Assembly: GCF_001422285.1 (NCBI RefSeq)
Contig: NZ_LMMO01000003.1
Coordinates: 449,297 to 513,296, forward strand
Length of the DNA: 64,000 bases
Origin: Frigoribacterium sp. Leaf263
GTDB taxonomy: Bacteria; Actinomycetota; Actinomycetes; Actinomycetales; Microbacteriaceae
Direction: 5' to 3'
Shown: positions 8,869-16,994 of the stretch, piece by piece
Position numbering within the stretch: the stretch's first letter is position 1
Layout of the letters: the number at the start of each line of letters is the position of its first letter
The notes under the pieces: generated by a model
Databases searched by the model: none
Told to the model about the DNA's origin: nothing
Seen by the model: the letters and a program-made list of their open reading frames with translations, nothing else
Made by a program: the position numbers and the translations under genes

Positions 8869-9752
8869 GAGACCACCCCCGGCGCATCGGCGGGGTCCGG
8901 GGCGGCGGAGGGTGCGCGCCGGCGCAGGCGCGGGTCCCCGGCGTCGCGGACGGCGTCGCCGAGCAGGTTGAGCGCCAGCACGGTGAGCGTGATGGCGGCG
9001 CCGGGCCACACGATCGTCCCGGGGTGGACGCCGATGAACTTCTGCAGGTCGCTGAGCAGTCGGCCCCACGAGGCGGTCTCGGCGGACGCCCCGTACCCGA
9101 GGAACGACAGTCCGGCCTCGGCGAGGATCGACGTCGCCATCGCGAGCGAGACCTGGACGGCGAAGAGGGGCGCCACGTTCGGCAGCACGTGCCGCGCCAC
9201 CACGCCGAGCGGCCCCACGCCGGCCGCGCGGGCGGCGAGCACGTAGTCCTCCCGGCCGACCCGGCGGATCTCGGCCCGGGACACCCGGGCGATGTTGACC
9301 CCGTAGCCGGTGCCGGCGGCGACGACGACCACGGCCAGCGACCCGCCGAAGGCGGCGGCCAGGGCCATGGCGATCAGGATCGTCGGGAACGCGACGAGGA
9401 CGTCGATGAGCACCGACACGGAGTCCCGAACCCAACGCGCGGTCAGCGATCCGAGCGCTGCGAGGGCGACGCCGACCACGAGGGCGACGGCGCCCGAGGC
9501 GACCGCCACCACGGCGGTCGTGGTGGCCCCTCGGGCCACGTAGCTGAAGATGTCGCGACCCACGGAGTCGGTCCCGAGGAGGTGCATGGTCGACGGCGGA
9601 GCCCAGGCTCCGTAGGGGTCGGTGGCGAAGGGATCGAACGGCGTCCAGAACGGGGCGACGACGGCGGCCGCCGCGACGAGCACGAGCCACCCCGCGCCGA
9701 AGGCGCCGGCCGGCCCGGACACCAGGGCCCGGATCCACGACCCGCGCCTCAT
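8865..9752 (-). CDS. Peptide ABC transporter permease (DppC/OppC-like)
   Basis: A 295-residue inner-membrane permease with about six hydrophobic segments. It begins with the OppC N-terminal domain (one membrane helix, then FDPFATDPYGAWAPPSTMHLLGTDSVGRDIFS, the characteristic GTD-GRD block; shown here in two parts of the same run near residues 40-70). The ATPase-docking EAA loop appears as AARAAGVGPLGVVARHVLPN. ATG 9752 overlaps the DppB-like stop. It pairs with the following DppB-like protein to form the translocation channel. Confidence 0.87.
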   Translation of the reverse strand: MRRGSWIRALVSGPAGAFGAGWLVLVAAAAVVAPFWTPFDPFATDPYGAWAPPSTMHLLGTDSVGRDIFSYVARGATTTAVVAVASGAVALVVGVALAALGSLTARWVRDSVSVLIDVLVAFPTILIAMALAAAFGGSLAVVVVAAGTGYGVNIARVSRAEIRRVGREDYVLAARAAGVGPLGVVARHVLPNVAPLFAVQVSLAMATSILAEAGLSFLGYGASAETASWGRLLSDLQKFIGVHPGTIVWPGAAITLTVLALNLLGDAVRDAGDPRLRRRAPSAAPDPADAPGVVS

Positions 9753-10702
9753 TCGCCCCGCTCCCGTGCTCTCGGGTCGACGGCGCGGTGCACGACGTCC
9801 ACCACGAAGCCGACGGCGAGGACGATCGCGGTCAGGGTCATGAGCTCTCCCTGCACCTTCGTCAGGTCTCGGCGACCGACGTCGGCGACGAGCATGCGAC
9901 CGACGCCGGGCAGGCTGAAGAGCTGCTCCACGAGCACCGCGCCGACGACGAGACCGGCGGCCTGGATTCCGAGCACGCTCACGACGCTCAGCATGACGTT
10001 CGGCAGGCCGTGGCGCACGAGGGCCCGGTCGCGCGTCATGCCCTTGGCGGCGGCGGCCCGGACGTAGTCCGCGTCGAGCGCTCCGAGCGCGGCGGATCGG
10101 GTGAAGCGGAGCAGCACGGCGCCCTCGACGAGACCGATGGTCACCGCGGGCAGGACGAGCGCCCTCAGGGCGGCCGCCGGATCGGACCACCCGTCGAGGG
10201 GGAAGCCCTGCGTCGGCAGCCAGTCCAGGGTGACGGCGAACAGGGCGATCAGCAGCATGCCCGCCCAGACGGCCGGCACGGCGGCGAGGATCTGACCGCC
10301 GATCGATGCCGCCGTGCCGAGCGGGCGCCGTCGGCGGAGCGCCGCGAGCACGCCGAGAGGGACGCCCACGACGAGGCCGACGGCGAGCGAGAGCCCGGCG
10401 AGCGGCAGCGTGACGGCCAGCTTGTCGGCGATCTCGTCCGCGACCGGGGTCCCGGTCACGAGCGACCGGCCGAGGTCGAGCCTCAGCAGCCCTCCCACCC
10501 AGTCGAGGTACTGCGCGAGGAACGGCCGGTCGAGTCCGAGCTCGGCCCGGAGTGCGGCGACCTGGGCGGGCGAGCCCGTCGTGCCGGCGATCACCTGGGC
10601 GACGTCGCCGGGCAGGAGGCGCAGCGTCGCGAAGATCAGAGCGCTGGCGACGAGCAGACCGACGGCGAAGAGGACCAGACGCCCGGCCGTGAACCTGATC
10701 AC
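9749..10702 (-). CDS. Peptide ABC transporter permease (DppB/OppB-like)
   Basis: A 317-residue permease with the DppB hallmarks: an N-terminal membrane helix, then LRLLPGDVAQ and LGLDRPFLAQYLDWVGGLLRLDLG(RS), and an EAA loop AAAAKGMTRDRALVRHGLPN. About six membrane spans can be drawn. The GTG start at 10702 overlaps the substrate-binding protein stop (GTGA), so binding protein and channel are translationally coupled. The long open frame upstream of this start is a shadow of the binding-protein gene. Confidence 0.87.
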   Translation of the reverse strand: MIRFTAGRLVLFAVGLLVASALIFATLRLLPGDVAQVIAGTTGSPAQVAALRAELGLDRPFLAQYLDWVGGLLRLDLGRSLVTGTPVADEIADKLAVTLPLAGLSLAVGLVVGVPLGVLAALRRRRPLGTAASIGGQILAAVPAVWAGMLLIALFAVTLDWLPTQGFPLDGWSDPAAALRALVLPAVTIGLVEGAVLLRFTRSAALGALDADYVRAAAAKGMTRDRALVRHGLPNVMLSVVSVLGIQAAGLVVGAVLVEQLFSLPGVGRMLVADVGRRDLTKVQGELMTLTAIVLAVGFVVDVVHRAVDPRARERGE

Positions 10703-12207
10703 TCGGTGGCGGCCAGCGACGAGAGATCGAGCCGTGTCGTCGTCGACGAGGTCGGGAACCCGGTGATGCCGTCTCGGATGGCCGTGAGCGTCGTCGTGGT
10801 GTACAGCCACTCGGCCGGCGCGTCGTCGGCGACGATCGCCGCGGCCTCGGCGAGGGCCTCGTCGGCGTCGGCAGGGTCCGTGGCGGCGAGGGACTCGGCG
10901 TAGAGGCCCTGCACCGCGGGGGAGTCGTAGCCGAAGTAGTAGTCCGGATCGGCCCAGTTGCCGAAGTCGTGGGTCTCGGCGTGGTTGACCATGCTCAGCT
11001 GGAAGTCGCGCGGCGAGCCGTCGGACGGGGCGACGAAGACGTCGCTCAGCCAGGTCGAGAAGTCGACCTGCTCGACGGTGAGGGTGATGCCGACGGCCTT
11101 GAGCTGCGTCGTCAGCACATCGCCGATGGCGGCCGGGTAGACGTTCGCGTACTCGAGGGTGAGGTCGAGATCGCCCTGACCGGACTCCTCGAGGAGCGCG
11201 CGGGCGGCGTCGGGGTCGTACGCGTCGACGTCGGTCAGATCGCGGTAGCCCGGGTCGAGCTCGGGGATCGGCCCGCCCTGGTCGACCGCGGAGCCGCCGG
11301 TGGCGGCGATCAGCGCGTCGTTGTCGACGGCGAGGCGGATCGCCTTGCGCACGCGGGGATCGGTGAAGGGCTCGACCGCGTTGTTGAAGGCGAGGGTGTA
11401 CTTGTCGGTGGTGCGGCCCTCGCTGACGGTCAGCCCGTCGACGCCGTCGAGCTGACTGCGGAGCGTCGCGTCGACCGCGGTCTGCACGTCGATGTCGCCC
11501 GACAGCGAGGCGTTGATGCGGGCGGACGGGTCGGGGATGTACCGGAAGACGACCCCGCCGACGGCCGCGGGCGTGCCCCAGTAGTCGTCGTTGCGGCTCA
11601 GCCGCAGGTTGTCGCCCTGGGTCCACCCCGCGAGGGTGAAGGGCCCTGTGCCGTTCGCCGTGGTCGAGAGGTCGTTGTCGGCCTGCTGCTCGAGCACGAG
11701 GCCGGCTCGCCCCGTCAGCGAGAACAGCAGCGCCGAGTCCGGTCGGGACAGCGTGATCACCACGGTCGACTCGTCGGGCGCGGTGACGGCGTCCACCGCC
11801 GCGAGATCGCCGTGGTTGGCCAGGCTCTCGTCGTCGGCGACCTGCTGCAGCGACCAGACGACGTCCTCCGCGGTCAGCGCGGCCCCGTCGTGGAAGGTCA
11901 CGCCCTCGGCGAGGGTGAAGGTGTAGGTCAGGCCGTCGTCGCTGACCTCGTGGCTGGACGCCAGGACGTCGACGATCTCGTTGTCCTGGGTGCGCCCGAC
12001 GAGGCCCTGGTAGACGTTGTCGATCAGCACCTGATCGAGCGCGATGCCGGCCGTCCGGCGGATGTCGAGGTCGGTGGGCTCGAGGACGAGGCCGACGGTG
12101 ACGGTGGCGTCGTCGTCGGGGGCGCCCGTCGGGTCGGGCGACGACGTGCAGCCGGCCGTGACGAGGACGAGAGCGGTGACGGCGGCGAGGAGGGGCAGGG
12201 TGCGCAC
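10699..12207 (-). CDS. Peptide ABC transporter substrate-binding lipoprotein (family 5)
   Basis: A 502-residue extracytoplasmic binding protein of the Opp/Dpp/Nik family 5. From the GTG at 12207 the protein starts RTLPLLAAVTALVLVTAGC, a signal peptide with lipobox VTAGC, so Cys near residue 20 is the lipidated N terminus. GGAAGG lies about ten bases upstream of this GTG. The family block TYTFTLAEGVTFHDGAALTAEDVV occurs near residue 100 (split here as TYTFTLAEGVTFHDG and ALTAEDVVWSL). It is the first gene of the five-gene importer operon. The ligand (peptide, metal chelate or other) cannot be told from sequence. Confidence 0.88.
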   Translation of the reverse strand: MRTLPLLAAVTALVLVTAGCTSSPDPTGAPDDDATVTVGLVLEPTDLDIRRTAGIALDQVLIDNVYQGLVGRTQDNEIVDVLASSHEVSDDGLTYTFTLAEGVTFHDGAALTAEDVVWSLQQVADDESLANHGDLAAVDAVTAPDESTVVITLSRPDSALLFSLTGRAGLVLEQQADNDLSTTANGTGPFTLAGWTQGDNLRLSRNDDYWGTPAAVGGVVFRYIPDPSARINASLSGDIDVQTAVDATLRSQLDGVDGLTVSEGRTTDKYTLAFNNAVEPFTDPRVRKAIRLAVDNDALIAATGGSAVDQGGPIPELDPGYRDLTDVDAYDPDAARALLEESGQGDLDLTLEYANVYPAAIGDVLTTQLKAVGITLTVEQVDFSTWLSDVFVAPSDGSPRDFQLSMVNHAETHDFGNWADPDYYFGYDSPAVQGLYAESLAATDPADADEALAEAAAIVADDAPAEWLYTTTTLTAIRDGITGFPTSSTTTRLDLSSLAATE

Positions 12208-12244
12208 GCGGAGGGGCCTTCCGGGGTGGGCCGGGGCGTCGGCG

Positions 12245-12265
12245 CCTCGGCGAAGGATGCCGAGG
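12245..12265 (-). other. Hairpin in the long leader of the ABC importer operon
   Basis: CCTCGGC and GCCGAGG form a perfect 7-bp stem with a 7-base loop, 38 bases upstream of the binding-protein start. A candidate -10 (TAGGTT on the minus strand, 12394-12399) would give a leader of about 180 bases. No known riboswitch core was recognised in it. Confidence 0.3.
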
Positions 12266-12434
12266 TGGTCTCGGCTCTGCTGCGGGGGATCTCCGGTCGC
12301 TGTCGGTCCGGTCGTCACGATCCGCCACCGTGGTGCTGTCGGACACGGCGCGGCCCCTCGCCACGGGTCGCTGCCGGATCCGTGGACGGTCAGAACCTAC
12401 CACCCGGCTGCGAATCGGGCGGACGTGTGTCGGG

Positions 12435-12453
12435 ATAGGTGAGGCTTACCTAT
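12435..12453 (+). promoter_or_regulatory. DtxR/IdeR-type iron box
   Basis: ATAGGTGAGGCTTACCTAT is a near-palindrome that matches 15 of 19 positions of the DtxR/IdeR consensus TTAGGTTAGGCTAACCTAA as I know it. It overlaps the -10 element TATACT (12451-12456), the classical position for iron-dependent repression. Expected behaviour: repressed when iron is sufficient. Confidence 0.75.
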
Positions 12454-12456
12454 ACT
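12451..12456 (+). promoter_or_regulatory. -10 element of the small SIP gene
   Basis: TATACT, nine bases before the ATG at 12466, so the transcript has almost no leader. The iron box overlaps its first three bases. Confidence 0.6.
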
Positions 12457-12465
12457 GACCAGGAC

Positions 12466-12897
12466 ATGTTCCTCGAATACCGCGACCCGCCCCTCCAGCA
12501 CGACGCCACCCGCGTGCTGTTCGCCGGCGACGCCTCCTCCCTCGACCAGCTGCGCGGCATGCTGGCCGCCCTGCCCCTCTGCGCGCGCGGGCAGGTCTTC
12601 GTCGAGGTCGACGACAGCAGCCAGATCGTGCCTCTCGCCGCACCGGGCCGGGTGGCCGTCGCCTGGCTGGCGCGCGATCGCCGATCCGGTGCACCCGGGT
12701 CGGGGCGCTCCTGCGAGCCCGGCGACGCGCTCGAGCGGGCCGTCCGCGCGTGGCTCGCCGAGATGTACGTCGACACCGACTCGCTGGTCGCCGGCGAGCA
12801 CGTCATCTGGATCGCCGGGCCGCCGTCGTTCGCCTACGACCTCCGGCACGATCTGCACCGCGTCTTCCAGACGGTCGACGGGGCCGCGGCGCTCTGA
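12466..12897 (+). CDS. Stand-alone SIP C-terminal-domain protein (siderophore-interacting, NAD(P)H-binding half)
   Basis: This 143-residue protein resembles only the C-terminal pyridine-nucleotide-binding half of siderophore-interacting proteins: LFAGDASSLDQLRGMLAALP, then VEVDDSSQIVPL, then VAWLARD and a long helix ending WLAEMYV, closing with HVIWIAGPPSFAYDLRHDL. The FAD-binding N-terminal barrel is absent. ATG 12466 follows the iron-box-controlled promoter directly. The next gene encodes a full SIP, so the pair may work in siderophore iron release, or this one may be a regulator or remnant. Codon use is normal, with no frameshift visible. Confidence 0.7.
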   Translation: MFLEYRDPPLQHDATRVLFAGDASSLDQLRGMLAALPLCARGQVFVEVDDSSQIVPLAAPGRVAVAWLARDRRSGAPGSGRSCEPGDALERAVRAWLAEMYVDTDSLVAGEHVIWIAGPPSFAYDLRHDLHRVFQTVDGAAAL

Positions 12898-12969
12898 TCC
12901 GCCGTCGGCCGGCGGGGACGCTGGTCTCCGACCGTCCGAGCAGCTGTCTCGACGTCCAGGCACCTCTTC

Positions 12970-12997
12970 TTGACCGTCAGGTTAGGACTGCCATACT
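12970..12997 (+). promoter_or_regulatory. Promoter of the full-length SIP gene
   Basis: TTGACC (12970-12975) and CATACT (12992-12997) are separated by 16 bases. The GTG start follows the -10 by six bases, so the transcript is leaderless. Confidence 0.6.
12977..12995 (+). promoter_or_regulatory. Second, weaker DtxR/IdeR-like box
   Basis: Between the -35 and -10 there is AGGTTAGG, a perfect left half of the iron box, with a poor right half (about 12 of 19 positions match). A further partial match starts at 12998 (TTAGGGTGTGCTTAC). Either could place an iron repressor on this promoter. Confidence 0.45.
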
Positions 12998-13003
12998 TAG
13001 GGT

Positions 13004-13945
13004 GTGCTTACTTCCGTAGCCGAGGCCTCGCCCGGGTCCGTCGTGAAACCCGCCCACCGCCCGTACCGGGCCAGGGTCGAGAGGGTCCAGCGTCTCTCGC
13101 CGTCGTTCACCCGCGTGACGTTCGGCGGTCCCGAACTCGGCGACTTCGGGGCCGACGGGCTCGACCAGCGCATCAAGGTGGTCCTCCCGCTCGAGTCCAC
13201 GGGCTTCGACACGTTCCCGTCCGGAGACTGGTGGGGCGAGTGGCGCGCCCTGCCCGACCACGCCCGCAACCCCTTCCGCACGTACACCGCACGAGCCGTC
13301 CGACCGGAGCTCCGCGAGGTCGACGTCGACTTCGTCGTGCACGCCGACGGCGGGCCCGCCGCCGCCTGGCTCGCGGCCGTCCGCGTCGGCGACGACGCCA
13401 TGCTCGTGGGCCCCGACGCCACCAGCGGCGTGACCGGCAGCGGCGTCGAATGGAACCCGCGGGGCGCCTCCTCGGTGCTCATCGCCGGCGACGAGACCGC
13501 CGTGCCCGCCGTGTCCTCCATCGTCGAGAGCCTGCCCGCCGACGCCCGGGGCTGCGTGTTCCTCGAGGTGCCGACGTCGGCGGACGTGCTCGAGCTCACC
13601 GCGCCTCCCGGGGTCTCCGTCCACTGGCTCGCACGAGACGGGTCCGACGAAGGGCACGGCGCGCGACTCGTCGAGGCCGTCCGCGGCTGGACGGCCCGGT
13701 ACGTCACCGCGTGGCACCGCGGCGTCGAGGTCTCCGAGGTGGACGTCGACCACGACATCCTCTGGGACGTCCCCCAAGGAGAGGCCCGCCACGGCGAGGC
13801 CCTCGACGGCGAGCTGTACGCGTGGCTCGCCGGCGAGGCCGCCGCCATCAAGACCCTGCGCCGGTTCCTCGTCGCCGAGGTCGGCGTCGACCGCCGCCAC
13901 GTCGCCTTCATGGGCTACTGGCGGCTCGGCCGCGCCGAGATGTAG
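13004..13945 (+). CDS. Siderophore-interacting protein (FAD-dependent ferric-siderophore reductase)
   Basis: A 313-residue SIP-family flavoprotein expected to reduce ferric siderophores in the cytoplasm and release iron. The FAD-binding barrel contains VQRLSPSFTRVTFGG, FRTYTARAVRPE (the R-x-Y-T FAD motif) and VDFVVHADGGPAAAWLAAV. The SIP C-terminal domain follows with LIAGDETAVPAVSSIVESLP and VHWLARD, ending HVAFMGYWRLG. The GTG start sits six bases after the -10, in an iron-box-like context. With the neighbouring half-SIP it forms an iron-responsive pair; no siderophore synthesis genes are in the window. Confidence 0.9.
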   Translation: MLTSVAEASPGSVVKPAHRPYRARVERVQRLSPSFTRVTFGGPELGDFGADGLDQRIKVVLPLESTGFDTFPSGDWWGEWRALPDHARNPFRTYTARAVRPELREVDVDFVVHADGGPAAAWLAAVRVGDDAMLVGPDATSGVTGSGVEWNPRGASSVLIAGDETAVPAVSSIVESLPADARGCVFLEVPTSADVLELTAPPGVSVHWLARDGSDEGHGARLVEAVRGWTARYVTAWHRGVEVSEVDVDHDILWDVPQGEARHGEALDGELYAWLAGEAAAIKTLRRFLVAEVGVDRRHVAFMGYWRLGRAEM

Positions 13946-13949
13946 CGGC

Positions 13950-14771
13950 TCAGACCTCCGAGGGCAGCCCGACGAGCTCGGAGCTGCGCTCCCAGAGGGC
14001 GGCGGCCAGGGAGGCGTCCTTGGCCTGGGGCAGCACGAGGCCGTCCGGTTTCAGCTGGTCGAAGTAGGTGCCGCTCGGCACGCCGATCGTGCTCGGCCCC
14101 GCCAGCTGGATGAGCGGCAGCGCCCCGGCGGCGGCCGAGATGCCGTAGTGCCCGTTCGTCAGCACGTTGGCCATGCGCCACATGGACGAGTCGGCGCCGA
14201 AGTTCGTCTTGACGATCCCGGGGTGGAACGAGAAGGCCTCGAGCCCCGTGCGCTTCGCCAGCTCGCGGATGAACAGGATCGTCTCGATCTTGCTCGTGCC
14301 GTACTGGCGCCAGCCGCCGAGCCACGGCCGCTTCGCCCAGTCGAGGTCGTCGAGACGCACGCGGCCGAACAGGTTGGCGACGCTCGCGGTCGACACGACG
14401 CGCGCCTCGCTCTCGATCAGTCGCGGCAGCAGCAGTCGGGTCAGGAGGAACGGCGCGAGGTGGTTCGACTGGAGGATGCGCTCGTGGCCGTCGGCGGTGA
14501 CGCCGCGCGGATTGACGAGCCCGCCGGCGTTGTTGGCGAGGACGTCGATCCGGGGATAGCGGTCGAGGAGGCGCTCCGCGAGTCCGCGGACGTCGTCCAG
14601 CCGGTCGAAGTCCGCGATGAAGGCGCTCCCGCCGACCTCGTCCGCGACGGCGCGGGTGCGCTCGGGGTTGCGACCGACGATCGCGAGCTCGGCGCCCCCC
14701 TTCGACAGCGCCTTCGCGGCCTCGCGGCCGATGCCGCTGCTCGCTCCGGTGATGATCACGGTGCGGGTCAT
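13950..14771 (-). CDS. Short-chain dehydrogenase/reductase
   Basis: A 273-residue classical SDR. It has the nucleotide-binding TGASSGIG (residues about 9-16), NNAGG, the catalytic Ser in VVSTASVANLFG and the YxxxK pair in QYGTSK. The protein resembles retinol-dehydrogenase-type SDRs, with the later FHPGIVKTNF block. Substrate unknown. ATG 14771 overlaps the stop of the HExxH mini-protein, which in turn overlaps the flavoprotein stop, so the three are one coupled operon. It is convergent with the SIP gene, with a 4-bp gap and no visible terminator. Confidence 0.85.
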   Translation of the reverse strand: MTRTVIITGASSGIGREAAKALSKGGAELAIVGRNPERTRAVADEVGGSAFIADFDRLDDVRGLAERLLDRYPRIDVLANNAGGLVNPRGVTADGHERILQSNHLAPFLLTRLLLPRLIESEARVVSTASVANLFGRVRLDDLDWAKRPWLGGWRQYGTSKIETILFIRELAKRTGLEAFSFHPGIVKTNFGADSSMWRMANVLTNGHYGISAAAGALPLIQLAGPSTIGVPSGTYFDQLKPDGLVLPQAKDASLAAALWERSSELVGLPSEV

Positions 14772-15124
14772 CGGTAACCGCCTTCCTCGAGGCCGGCCTC
14801 GATCTCGAACCTGTTCGTCAGCGGGTCGCTGCCGGCCAGGAAGTACATCAGGGGCATCAGCATGCCGTATCGCCGCCACTGCGTGACGTGGACGGCCTCG
14901 TGTCGCAGCACCCGGGGGCCGTCGTTGTACCGGGTCAGGTAGACCCGGCCCACGCAGGTGCCGCCGCGGCGGAACGCCCACCGGGGGAGACCCCGGCAGA
15001 CGATGAGGTCGCCGACCACCCGGATCCGCCCCGTGCTGAGCGGGACGCCGACGGCGAGGCCGACGAGGGTGGCGACGGCGCAGCCGAGGCGCGAGACGGG
15101 GGAGTCGAGCAGCAGGCCCGTCAC
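14768..15124 (-). CDS. Small HExxH zinc-metallopeptidase-like protein
   Basis: This 118-residue protein starts at the GTG at 15124 overlapping the flavoprotein stop. A hydrophobic stretch (LGCAVATLVGLAVGVPL, residues about 12-28) could be a membrane helix. Near residue 79 is HEAVHVTQWRRYG, a canonical HExxH zinc-binding helix. About 30 residues later NRFEIEAG offers a Glu third ligand, as in gluzincins. It is too short for a known full peptidase domain, so it may be a minimal metalloprotease or a structural zinc protein. I do not recognise a named family. Confidence 0.6.
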   Translation of the reverse strand: MTGLLLDSPVSRLGCAVATLVGLAVGVPLSTGRIRVVGDLIVCRGLPRWAFRRGGTCVGRVYLTRYNDGPRVLRHEAVHVTQWRRYGMLMPLMYFLAGSDPLTNRFEIEAGLEEGGYR

Positions 15125-16521
15125 GGGCGCCCGTAGCCGTCCAGCAGGCGCAGCCAGACCTCGCTGACCGTCGGGTACGACGGCACGGCGTGCCACAGCC
15201 GATCGATCGGGACCTCGCCGACGACGGCGATCGTGGCGGCGTGCAGGAGGTCGCTGACCTCCGGTCCGACGAAGGTGGCGCCGACGACGACCTTCCGACC
15301 CTCGTCGACGACGAGTCGCGCGTGGCCCTTGTACGAGTCAGAGTGCAGCGCGGAGCCGGCGACCGACGCGAGGTCGTAGTCGACGACGCGCACGTCGATG
15401 CCGCGCTGCGTGGCGGCCTCGGCCGTGAGACCCACGCTCGCCACCTCGGGGTCGGTGAAGGTGACCTGCGGCACGGCGGCGTCGTCCGCCGTGGCGACGT
15501 GGGTTCCCCAGGGGGCGGTCGAGAGCTCGGTCCCCTGGGCCCGCGCCGCGATGACCTCGCCGGCGGCTCGGGCCTGGTACTTGCCCTGATGGGTGAGCAG
15601 GGCCCGGTGGTTGACGTCGCCCACGCCGTACAGCCAGTCGGTGCCGTGCACGAGCAGGGTGTCGTCGACCTGCAGCCAGTCGCCGGGCTCGATGCCGATG
15701 CTCTCGAGTCCGAGGTCCGAGGTGCGGGGCACCCGGCCGGTGGCCACGAGCACCTCGTCGGCGATCACGGTGCTCCCGTCGTCGAGGGTCACCTCGACGG
15801 TGTCGTGCTCGGTGCGGAGGACGGAGACGGGGGAGACCCCCACGCGGACGTCCACACCGAGCTCGCGGAGTCCGTCCCCGACGAGCTCCCCGGCGAAGGG
15901 CTCCTGACCGCCGAGCAGACCGCTCCGCGCGACGAGCGTCACGACGGAGCCCAGACCCTGGTAGGCGGTCGCCATCTCGGTGGCGACGACGCCGCCGCCG
16001 ATGACCACGAGGCTCTGCGGGACGCTCTGAGCGCTCGTCGCCTCCCGGCTCGTCCAGGGGCGAGCCTCGGCCAGACCCGGGATGTCGGGCAGCAGGGCCG
16101 ACGATCCGGTCGCGGCGACCACGGCGTGGTTCGCGGTGTGCACGACGCCGTCGACGGTGACCTCCCGCACTCCCGTGATGGTGGCGTGTCCGCGGATGAG
16201 GTCGATGCCCGCGCCGGCGACCCAGTCGGCCTGGCCGGAGTCGTCCCATCCGCTCGTGAAGGAGTCCCGGCGGCGCAGCACGGCCGCGACGTCCACAGCG
16301 CCGGTGACCGCTTGGGCGGCCCCGTCGACCGCGCGCGCCGCCCGCACGACCGCGGTGGAGCGCAGCAGCGCCTTCGAGGGCATGCACGCCCAGTACGAGC
16401 ATTCGCCGCCGACGAGCTCGGCCTCGACGAGGGCCACCGAGAGGCCCTTGCGCTTGGCGTAGTCGGCCACGTTCTCGCCGACCGCGCCGGCGCCGATCAC
16501 GATCAGATCATAAGCAGTCAT
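15121..16521 (-). CDS. Pyridine-nucleotide disulfide oxidoreductase (dihydrolipoamide-dehydrogenase-like)
   Basis: A 466-residue FAD/NAD(P) enzyme of the lipoamide dehydrogenase / mercuric reductase group. FAD is bound by VIGAGAVGENVADYA, and the redox disulfide is in ECSYWACMPSKALL (Cys-x4-Cys near residues 42-47). The NAD domain has VVIGGGVVATEMATAY, and the C-terminal dimer-interface His is in HAVPSYPTVSEVW. The His-Glu active-site spacing is longer than in E3 (HxxxP...SE), as in uncharacterised actinobacterial homologues. It is not next to any 2-oxoacid dehydrogenase gene, so it is probably a general quinone, disulfide or metal reductase. It heads the operon with the HExxH and SDR genes. 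Confidence 0.82.
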   Translation of the reverse strand: MTAYDLIVIGAGAVGENVADYAKRKGLSVALVEAELVGGECSYWACMPSKALLRSTAVVRAARAVDGAAQAVTGAVDVAAVLRRRDSFTSGWDDSGQADWVAGAGIDLIRGHATITGVREVTVDGVVHTANHAVVAATGSSALLPDIPGLAEARPWTSREATSAQSVPQSLVVIGGGVVATEMATAYQGLGSVVTLVARSGLLGGQEPFAGELVGDGLRELGVDVRVGVSPVSVLRTEHDTVEVTLDDGSTVIADEVLVATGRVPRTSDLGLESIGIEPGDWLQVDDTLLVHGTDWLYGVGDVNHRALLTHQGKYQARAAGEVIAARAQGTELSTAPWGTHVATADDAAVPQVTFTDPEVASVGLTAEAATQRGIDVRVVDYDLASVAGSALHSDSYKGHARLVVDEGRKVVVGATFVGPEVSDLLHAATIAVVGEVPIDRLWHAVPSYPTVSEVWLRLLDGYGRP

Positions 16522-16679
16522 GCGACGACCGTAGTCCTCGCTCCCGGGCGTTCGTCCGGATGCTCGCTGGCCGTTCCGCGCACGCATCCTGGGCGCGGGA
16601 TGTGCGTGCGGTCGGCACCGGGGTCGCCTCGATAGCGTTCGGGCATCATGCGCTGACGCGCCAAGCACAGGAGGTCTTC

Positions 16680-16850
16680 ATGGGACTCGACGACAAGATC
16701 AAGAACGCCGCTCAGGACATCGCGGGCAAGGCCAAGGAGGCCATCGGCGACCGCAAGGGCGACGAGGACCTCAAGGCCGAAGGTCGCAAGGACCAGACCG
16801 CCGCGAGTGCCAAGAAGACCGGCGAAGACGTGAAAGACGTCTTCAAGTAA
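16680..16850 (+). CDS. CsbD-family stress protein
   Basis: A 56-residue, highly charged, helical CsbD-like protein (MGLDDKIKNAAQDIAGKAKE, then repeated Lys/Asp/Glu pairs). CsbD members are general-stress proteins of unknown mechanism. The start is fixed by a textbook GGAGGT six bases before ATG 16680. It is monocistronic with a strong terminator 20 bases after the stop, which fits high, independent expression. Confidence 0.85.
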   Translation: MGLDDKIKNAAQDIAGKAKEAIGDRKGDEDLKAEGRKDQTAASAKKTGEDVKDVFK

Positions 16851-16869
16851 GACGCGTCATCACGCCCGG

Positions 16870-16898
16870 AGCCCGCTCCCCTTCGTGGGGGCGGGCTT
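16870..16898 (+). terminator. Intrinsic-type terminator after csbD-like gene
   Basis: AGCCCGCTCCCC pairs with GGGGGCGGGCT across a TTCGT loop. The stem is very GC-rich, followed by TTCGTCGT rather than a pure T-run, as is usual in actinobacteria. Confidence 0.75.
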
Positions 16899-16994
16899 CG
16901 TCGTGTCAGGGCCGGTCAGCCGGGTCGGACAGCGCTGCCGGTCGGTCGTGCCCGTCGGTGGTGCCGATCGGCGGTGCCGCTCGGGCCCGGACGA

